DNA from: Bacteroidota bacterium
GTDB lineage: Bacteria; Bacteroidota; Bacteroidia; Chitinophagales; Chitinophagaceae
NCBI GenBank assembly: GCA_947461985.1
Contig: CANHNT010000054.1
Location: 1 to 9,850 of the forward strand
Direction: 5' to 3'
Length of the DNA stretch: 9,850 nucleotides
Positions 6,548-9,850 of the stretch are shown in pieces (the first letter of the stretch is position 1; the number at the start of each line of letters is the position of its first letter). The position numbers were made by a program, and so were the translations under genes. Under the pieces are notes generated by a model, which was not told the origin of the DNA, ran no database searches, and saw only the letters and a program-made list of their open reading frames with translations.

Positions 6548-7309
6548 TATCTCTCCTTCAAAAACAAATTCAGCTTTTCCTTTTAGCCAAATATTTTCAA
6601 ATGTTTGACCGTTTATATTTTCTAATTTAACTGAAAGTTTTCCTCCTAAAGTTTCAATATTAATTTCATGTGAACCTTTTTTATCATGAATCAATGAAAT
6701 TGCCGATGCCGTAACACCGGTGCCACAGGAAAGGGTTTCATCTTCCACACCTCGTTCGTATGTTCTCACGAAAATCTTGTGCTCATTTAGTTTCTCAACA
6801 AAATTGACATTAATTCCTTCCTCTTTAAACATCGGACTGTAACGAATCAATTTGCCTTCTTTTTTTACATCTAATTCGTCAACATATTCTGTAAAATGAA
6901 CATAATGGGGGGAGCCAGTATTTAATTGAAAATAGGTTTCATTTACTTTTATTGATTGAACATCATTCATTTTTAAGGAAACAATTTCATCTTCAAAATA
7001 GGCTGCATGTTCTCCATCAATAGCCATAAATTTTGCGTCTGTGGAAACCAATCCTAATTTTTTAGCAAATGCTGAAATACATCGTCCCCCATTTCCACAC
7101 ATCGTACTTTCATTGCCATCGCTGTTGTAATAAACCATTTTAAAGTCATAGCCATCTTCATTTTCAAGCAACATCAAGCCATCTGCACCCACACCAAAAT
7201 GTCGGTCACAAATATGTTTTATTTGTGCAGTAGTGAGCGAATACTCCTGCTTTCTATTGTCTAAAAGAACAAAGTCATTGCCTGTTCCTTGATATTTGTA
7301 AAATTTCAT
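6539..7309 (-). CDS. dapF: Diaminopimelate epimerase
   Basis: The enzyme converts LL- to meso-diaminopimelate, the direct precursor of lysine and the cross-linking residue of peptidoglycan. It is PLP-independent and uses two cysteines as base and acid. Both are visible: Cys71 in MCGNGGRC (70-77) and Cys195 in LSCGTGVTA (193-201). The N-terminal KYQGTGNDFVLLD (5-17) and the loop NTGSPHYVHF (130-139) are also family signatures. At 256 aa it is slightly shorter than the E. coli enzyme but complete, with the two-lobed symmetric fold implied by the paired motifs. The ATG is at 7309-7307, 68 bp after the nucleoside phosphorylase gene. The last codons and the stop form half of the palindrome at 6527-6547. 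Confidence 0.96.
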   Translation of the reverse strand: MKFYKYQGTGNDFVLLDNRKQEYSLTTAQIKHICDRHFGVGADGLMLLENEDGYDFKMVYYNSDGNESTMCGNGGRCISAFAKKLGLVSTDAKFMAIDGEHAAYFEDEIVSLKMNDVQSIKVNETYFQLNTGSPHYVHFTEYVDELDVKKEGKLIRYSPMFKEEGINVNFVEKLNEHKIFVRTYERGVEDETLSCGTGVTASAISLIHDKKGSHEINIETLGGKLSVKLENINGQTFENIWLKGKAEFVFEGEINV

Positions 7310-7357
7310 TTAAACGATTTTTGATTTTCTAAATTCAGTGTAGGGAATTGCATAAAA

Positions 7358-7385
7358 TTTTAACCTAAAATCTAAAATCAAACAT
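7358..7385. repeat. Heptamer tandem repeat at the 3' end of the phosphorylase gene
   Basis: CTAAAAT occurs twice in tandem (7365-7371, 7372-7378), flanked by the related TTTTAAC (7358-7364) and CAAACAT (7379-7385). On the minus strand it appears as ATTTTAG units upstream of dapF and overlaps the phosphorylase stop codon (7380-7378). Related heptamer patches occur at 5982-6009 and 9215-9249. Confidence 0.45.
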
Positions 7386-8262
7386 CGGATAACTTCGATA
7401 AAACTTCCAAACTTTTTTGAATCATATTTTCGATGCTTTTTGCACCGTCTTTGGTAAATTCTTTTCTTACTCTATTTGCTACTATGGTATTTACAGCCAA
7501 ACAATGATGACCAAAAACTCTTCCTAAGCCAAAAATGGCCGATGTTTCCATTTCAAAATTGGTGATTCTATGTCCTTCAAATTGAAAACTTGATAATTTA
7601 TCTACCAATTGAGGAAACTGTAATCCTGCTCTTACTACTCTGCCTTGCGGTGCATAAAAGCCAGGACATGTTACCGTAATTCCTTGGTGATAACCATCTT
7701 TAAAAAGATTTAATAAAGTAGATGAACCTTGCACACCATAAGGCACAATGTTTTTATTTTCTAAATCGGTGTGTTTTTTAAATGCTGAAACTAAATTGGT
7801 TTCATGCTCATTGTTTTCCAATAAATAATAATGCAACACATTATCCAATCCAATGCCATGGCTCGATGCGACCAAGCTATCCACAGGAATATCGGCTTGC
7901 AAACTTCCAGAAGTTCCAAAACGAACAATGTTTAAGGATTTTTTTTCTTCTTTAATTGTTCTATTTTCAAAATCAATATTCACTAACGCATCCAATTCAT
8001 TCATTACGATATCGATATTGTCTGGTCCAATTCCGCTCGATAAAACAGTCAATCTTTTTTTACCAATAAAACCAGTGTGCGTCACAAATTCGCGATGCTG
8101 TGTTTGATGTTCAATGCTGTCAAAATATTTGGAAACTTCTTTCACCCGATCAGGATCACCAACGGTTATTACGGTATCGGCTAATTCATCTGGTCTTAAA
8201 TTAATATGATAAACTCTGCCATCAGGCGTTAAAATCAATTCAGATTCACCAATTTTATTCAT
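7378..8262 (-). CDS. Nucleoside phosphorylase of the PNP/UDP family, probably uridine phosphorylase
   Basis: The enzyme splits a nucleoside with phosphate into the free base and (deoxy)ribose-1-phosphate, a salvage reaction in the cytoplasm. At 294 aa it belongs to the hexameric PNP_UDP_1 family. The visible signatures are GDPDRV at 35-40 (phosphate binding), SSGIGPDN (75-82), the FGTSGSLQ loop at 115-122 and NFEMETSAIFGL at 235-246, whose Glu-Met-Glu contacts the ribose. The length and N-terminal region resemble Bacteroidota proteins annotated as uridine phosphorylase. That preference over purine nucleosides or AMP is an inference, so no symbol is given. The ATG is at 8262-8260, diverging from tRNA-Cys. 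No good promoter box was found at the right distance; TAATTTCG 3-10 bp before the ATG seems too close. Confidence 0.88.
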   Translation of the reverse strand: MNKIGESELILTPDGRVYHINLRPDELADTVITVGDPDRVKEVSKYFDSIEHQTQHREFVTHTGFIGKKRLTVLSSGIGPDNIDIVMNELDALVNIDFENRTIKEEKKSLNIVRFGTSGSLQADIPVDSLVASSHGIGLDNVLHYYLLENNEHETNLVSAFKKHTDLENKNIVPYGVQGSSTLLNLFKDGYHQGITVTCPGFYAPQGRVVRAGLQFPQLVDKLSSFQFEGHRITNFEMETSAIFGLGRVFGHHCLAVNTIVANRVRKEFTKDGAKSIENMIQKSLEVLSKLSDV

Positions 8263-8306
8263 CTCGAAATTATTTAGAATGTAAATTTAAGAAGATTAAA
8301 TAAGAA

Positions 8307-8337
8307 TTTGCATTTTTTAAAAATAGTCTTACATTTG
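8307..8337 (+). promoter_or_regulatory. Promoter of tRNA-Cys
   Basis: TTTG (8307-8310), a 19-bp spacer, then TACATTTG (8330-8337): a full match to the Bacteroidota primary-sigma consensus. The expected start, about 8343, is a few bases before the mature tRNA 5' end at 8347. This is the best promoter in the window and anchors the phylum assignment. Confidence 0.85.
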
Positions 8338-8346
8338 CGCTCCAAC

Positions 8347-8418
8347 GGTCTTGTGGCCGAGTGGCTTAGGCACAGCTCTGCAAAAGCTGCTACAGCGGTT
8401 CGAATCCGCTCGAGACCT
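8347..8418 (+). tRNA. tRNA-Cys (anticodon GCA)
   Basis: The cloverleaf folds cleanly. Acceptor stem: GGTCTTG (8347-8353) with CGAGACC (8411-8417), one G-U pair. D stem: GCC/GGC. Anticodon stem: CAGCT/AGCTG enclosing the loop CTGCAAA, anticodon GCA. T arm: AGCGG-TTCGAAT-CCGCT. The discriminator base is T (U73), as expected for cysteine identity. The CCA end is not encoded and must be added after transcription. The gene stands alone, with its own promoter and terminator. Confidence 0.97.
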
Positions 8419-8420
8419 CT

Positions 8421-8448
8421 AAAATCCGATTTTTAATCGGATTTTTTT
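8421..8448 (+). terminator. Intrinsic terminator of tRNA-Cys
   Basis: AAAATCCGATT (8421-8431) pairs fully with AATCGGATTTT (8435-8445) around a TTT loop, and three more T follow (7 T in a row). It begins two bases after the discriminator base. Confidence 0.9.
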
Positions 8449-8520
8449 ATTTCATATTGCTTTAAAATAAACCATACTTTCTCAAGTAAATTTAACCTTA
8501 TAATAATGCTTTTTTTTATT

Positions 8521-8544
8521 TAAGGCAATGTTTATTTTGCCTTA
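8521..8544. repeat. Inverted repeat in the tRNA-Cys downstream gap
   Basis: TAAGGCAA (8521-8528) and TTGCCTTA (8537-8544) are exact complements with an 8-nt loop, inside an AT-rich 250-bp gap (8449-8698) that otherwise holds only a weak promoter candidate. It has no clean T-run on either strand, so a terminator role is doubtful. It may be an operator or chance. Confidence 0.35.
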
Positions 8545-8621
8545 TTTAATAAATTAATAGTTACTTTTTTAGTTGAATTAAAAATGGGTATTTCCTGTTT
8601 CTATCATCCTTTTGTTAATAA

Positions 8622-8653
8622 CTTGCAAATAAAAATTGTTTAGTATACTTTTA
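8622..8653 (+). promoter_or_regulatory. Weak promoter candidate for the 77-aa gene
   Basis: CTTG (8622-8625), a 20-bp spacer, then TACTTTTA (8646-8653): one mismatch per box from TTTG/TAnnTTTG. It would give a leader of about 40 nt, A-rich before the ATG at 8699. It is listed because this gene has a terminator upstream and so needs its own promoter. Confidence 0.25.
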
Positions 8654-8698
8654 TTCAACAAATAGCGTTTAGTAATCATAAAACTTAAAAAATTATTG

Positions 8699-8932
8699 AT
8701 GCAAACTTTTACTCCAAATGATTTATTGCTTTACGTTTTAAATGAGTGTTCAGACGAACAAATTACGCTCATTCAAAATGCAATGGCTACCAATGCTGAC
8801 ATTAAAAACGAAGTGGAAATTCTTCAAGCCAGTTTACAAGAAATTTCTATGGTTTCGTATTCGCCCAATCCTAAAACAATGGATAAAATATTCGCTAAAT
8901 TACACCTCGAAAACAATGTGCTCATTGTTTGA
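8699..8932 (+). CDS. Small hypothetical protein, 77 aa, anti-sigma-N-terminus-like
   Basis: I chose the ATG at 8699. A TTG at 8696 immediately before it would only add one residue and is unlikely. The protein begins MQTFTPNDLLLYVLNECSDE and is predicted to be mostly helical: residues about 7-15, 18-30 (DEQITLIQNAMAT) and 33-48. A Pro-containing turn (SPNPKT) and a final helix follow. The pattern of a short D/E-rich helix after L-L-Y-x-x-N-E resembles small Bacteroidota proteins and the N-terminal helical region of anti-sigma factors. However, the Zn-binding His/Cys residues of zf-HC2 are absent and there is no membrane helix or adjacent sigma-factor gene, so no function is assigned. It is free-standing, with a hairpin downstream. 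Confidence 0.65.
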   Translation: MQTFTPNDLLLYVLNECSDEQITLIQNAMATNADIKNEVEILQASLQEISMVSYSPNPKTMDKIFAKLHLENNVLIV

Positions 8933-8994
8933 TTTTGTTAATGTCTCATCAAAAATAGGTTAACACAAAAGGCAACATAATACCGAAAAATAAA

Positions 8995-9038
8995 AAAATC
9001 ATTTGATTATTTATAAAATGATTTTAATAATTTTTTTT
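8995..9038 (+). terminator. Probable terminator after the 77-aa gene
   Basis: The 10-bp stem AAAATCATTT (8995-9004) / AAATGATTTT (9016-9025) has an 11-nt loop. AATAA and a T8 run (9031-9038) follow. The stem is AT-rich, and the T-run starts five bases late. Its A-rich left flank would give a T-run on the minus strand as well. Confidence 0.5.
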
Positions 9039-9040
9039 CT

Positions 9041-9170
9041 ACAGATTGGTGTCTCCCCAAACTGCTTATTTCGTTCGGTGAAAATTCAATCGATAGTAAT
9101 AAAAGATTCACCATATTCATTGCTTGAATGGTGCCCCTGACTATAAATGTCAGGGCAAGCTTTGCCACAA
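9041..9170. other. Hairpin-rich, unexplained intergenic segment before purC
   Basis: This part of the 329-bp gap (8933-9261) looks less AT-rich than its surroundings and carries several short inverted repeats: GGTGAA (9077-9082) with TTCACC (9107-9112); CACCAT (9109-9114) with ATGGTG (9128-9133); CCCTGAC (9135-9141) with GTCAGGG (9149-9155), loop TATAAAT; and GGCAA (9154-9158) with TTGCC (9162-9166). Neighbouring stems share bases, so they exclude each other in pairs. No T-run follows. The minus strand has a short open frame (37 aa from an ATG near 9123) that I do not believe. It could be a structured RNA, the relic of a mobile or repetitive element, or chance; I cannot identify it. Confidence 0.4.
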
Positions 9171-9214
9171 AAGATACATAATGAAAAAGACCTCGACCTC
9201 AAAAAAATAAAAGT

Positions 9215-9249
9215 CTGACATCCGACAACTGACATCCGACATCTCTCAT
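9215..9249 (+). repeat. Heptamer tandem repeat upstream of purC
   Basis: Five consecutive 7-mers: CTGACAT (9215), CCGACAA (9222), CTGACAT (9229), CCGACAT (9236) and the more diverged CTCTCAT (9243). The 12-mer CTGACATCCGAC is repeated exactly with a 14-bp period. The run ends directly at the purC -7 box and fills the place where a -33 element would lie. Confidence 0.65.
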
Positions 9250-9257
9250 TATATTTG
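9250..9257 (+). promoter_or_regulatory. -7 promoter box of purC
   Basis: TATATTTG is an exact TAnnTTTG. The transcription start would fall near 9262-9264, on or beside the purC start codon, so the message may have no leader. No TTTG lies 19-20 bp upstream; heptamer repeats occupy that region. Confidence 0.5.
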
Positions 9258-9261
9258 CAAT

Positions 9262-9850
9262 ATGATGTTCAAAAATCAAACAAATTTTTATAAAGGGAAA
9301 GTAAGAGATGTGTATACCATTGCTGACAAGTTTGTGGTTATGGTGGCTAGCAATCGAATTTCGGCTTTTGATGTGATTTTGCCAAAACCCATTCCTTACA
9401 AAGGACAGGTGTTGAACCAAATTGCAGTAAAAATGTTGAATGCTACCAAAGACATTGTACCTAATTGGCTAATTGAGTCGCCTTTGCCACATATTTCAAT
9501 TGGATTGTTGTGTCAGCCTTTTGCTGTGGAAATGGTTATTCGGGGCAATTTAACAGGGCATGCTTGGAGAACCTACAAATCGGGTTTGAGGGAATTGTGT
9601 GGTGTAGCATTGCCAGAAGGGATGAAAGAAAATGATTATTTTCCTGTTCCAATGATTACCCCTTCAACAAAAGCAATGGAAGGACACGATGAAGATATTT
9701 CGAAAGCAGAAATTATAGAAAGAGGCATTGTTTCGAAAGAAGACTATGCGCAATTAGAAACAATTACGCAACAATTATTTCAACGAGGTAAAGAAATAGC
9801 CGCAGAAAGAGGATTGATTTTGGTAGATACGAAATATGAATTTGGAAAAA
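9262..9850 (+). CDS. purC: Phosphoribosylaminoimidazole-succinocarboxamide synthase, 3'-truncated by window end
   Basis: SAICAR synthetase joins CAIR and aspartate using ATP in de novo purine synthesis. The visible 196 codons contain the main signatures: FYKGKVRDVY (9-18, the ATP-binding start), SNRISAFDV (30-38), KGQVLNQIA (48-56), VIRGNLTGHAW (95-105), PMITPSTKA with GHDEDIS following (about 133-149), and GLILVDTKYEFG near the end. It resembles the longer Bacteroidota/yeast type; the remaining third lies beyond 9850. The start is ATG 9262 or the adjacent ATG 9265. The frame is open upstream to a TAA at 9208, but only through the heptamer repeats and without another ATG. The N-terminus is shorter than I expect for flavobacterial PurC. 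No frameshift is seen. Confidence 0.93.
   Translation, partial: MMFKNQTNFYKGKVRDVYTIADKFVVMVASNRISAFDVILPKPIPYKGQVLNQIAVKMLNATKDIVPNWLIESPLPHISIGLLCQPFAVEMVIRGNLTGHAWRTYKSGLRELCGVALPEGMKENDYFPVPMITPSTKAMEGHDEDISKAEIIERGIVSKEDYAQLETITQQLFQRGKEIAAERGLILVDTKYEFGK

Noticed and set aside
7853..8107. Plus-strand 84-codon open frame within the nucleoside phosphorylase gene
   Set aside because: Antisense shadow of a well-supported enzyme gene.
8742..8963. Overlapping 73-codon frame across the 77-aa gene
   Set aside because: Same strand, different frame. The 8699 frame has a plausible helical protein with a family-like sequence, while this one is Lys/Trp/Phe-rich and unstructured.
9010..9123. 37-aa minus-strand frame starting near 9123 (MNMVNLLLLSIEFSPNE...)
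   Set aside because: It has no promoter, ends in the AT-rich terminator region and is not recognised. The hairpins in the same DNA explain its unusual composition better.
9154..9166. GGCAAGCTTTGCC as a terminator or operator by itself
   Set aside because: The 5-bp stem with no T-run is too weak for a terminator; it is kept only as part of the overlapping-hairpin observation.
9199..9420. Minus-strand 73-codon open frame overlapping the purC start
   Set aside because: It runs antisense through conserved purC codons and the repeat array; no support.
1..9850. CRISPR array, insertion sequence, integron attC or prophage attachment site at tRNA-Cys
   Set aside because: No spaced repeats, no transposase or integrase gene, no terminal inverted repeats and no duplicated tRNA 3' end were seen in the window.

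Overview
The window looks like chromosomal DNA of a member of the Bacteroidota, probably near the Flavobacteriia/Crocinitomicaceae side. It is strongly AT-rich. Promoter-like sites fit the Bacteroidota primary-sigma pattern (TTTG, about 19 bp, TAnnTTTG) rather than TTGACA/TATAAT. Starts lack clear Shine-Dalgarno sequences. The gene content (P5C dehydrogenase, a DUF4292 lipoprotein, a TPR lipoprotein and the dut/nucleotidyltransferase pair) is typical of that phylum. This assignment rests on protein and motif recognition only.

Layout. Positions 23-8262 are entirely on the minus strand. Read 5'->3' on that strand, the order is: a nucleoside phosphorylase (8262-7378), dapF (7309-6539), dut (6497-6069), an NDP-sugar pyrophosphorylase (5976-4969), a TPR lipoprotein (4968-3223), a DUF4292 lipoprotein (3230-2364), pruA (2297-666, ending at a strong hairpin terminator) and a small two-helix membrane protein (487-23). 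The last three genes of the cluster before pruA are tightly packed: stop and start abut at 4969/4968, and there is an 8-bp overlap at 3223-3230. Divergent from this block, on the plus strand, are tRNA-Cys(GCA) with a textbook promoter and terminator (8307-8448), a 77-aa protein (8699-8932), a 329-bp gap rich in hairpins and repeats, and the first 196 codons of purC (9262 to the window end).

Functions. Most genes are housekeeping: pyrimidine salvage and dUTP sanitation (phosphorylase, dut), meso-diaminopimelate supply for peptidoglycan and lysine (dapF), nucleotide-sugar synthesis (pyrophosphorylase), probable envelope biogenesis (TPR + DUF4292 lipoproteins), proline catabolism (pruA) and purine synthesis (purC). 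I found no CRISPR array, transposase, phage gene, toxin-antitoxin pair or defence system, and nothing that amounts to a new multigene system.

The points worth a second look are non-coding. They are a terminator-shaped hairpin inside the early TPR coding sequence; a perfect 21-bp palindrome spanning the dapF stop and lying just upstream of the dut -7 box; a perfect 13-bp-arm inverted repeat upstream of the membrane-protein gene; degenerate heptamer tandem patches in three intergenic regions; a probable leaderless purC start; and a run of mutually exclusive hairpins at 9041-9170.
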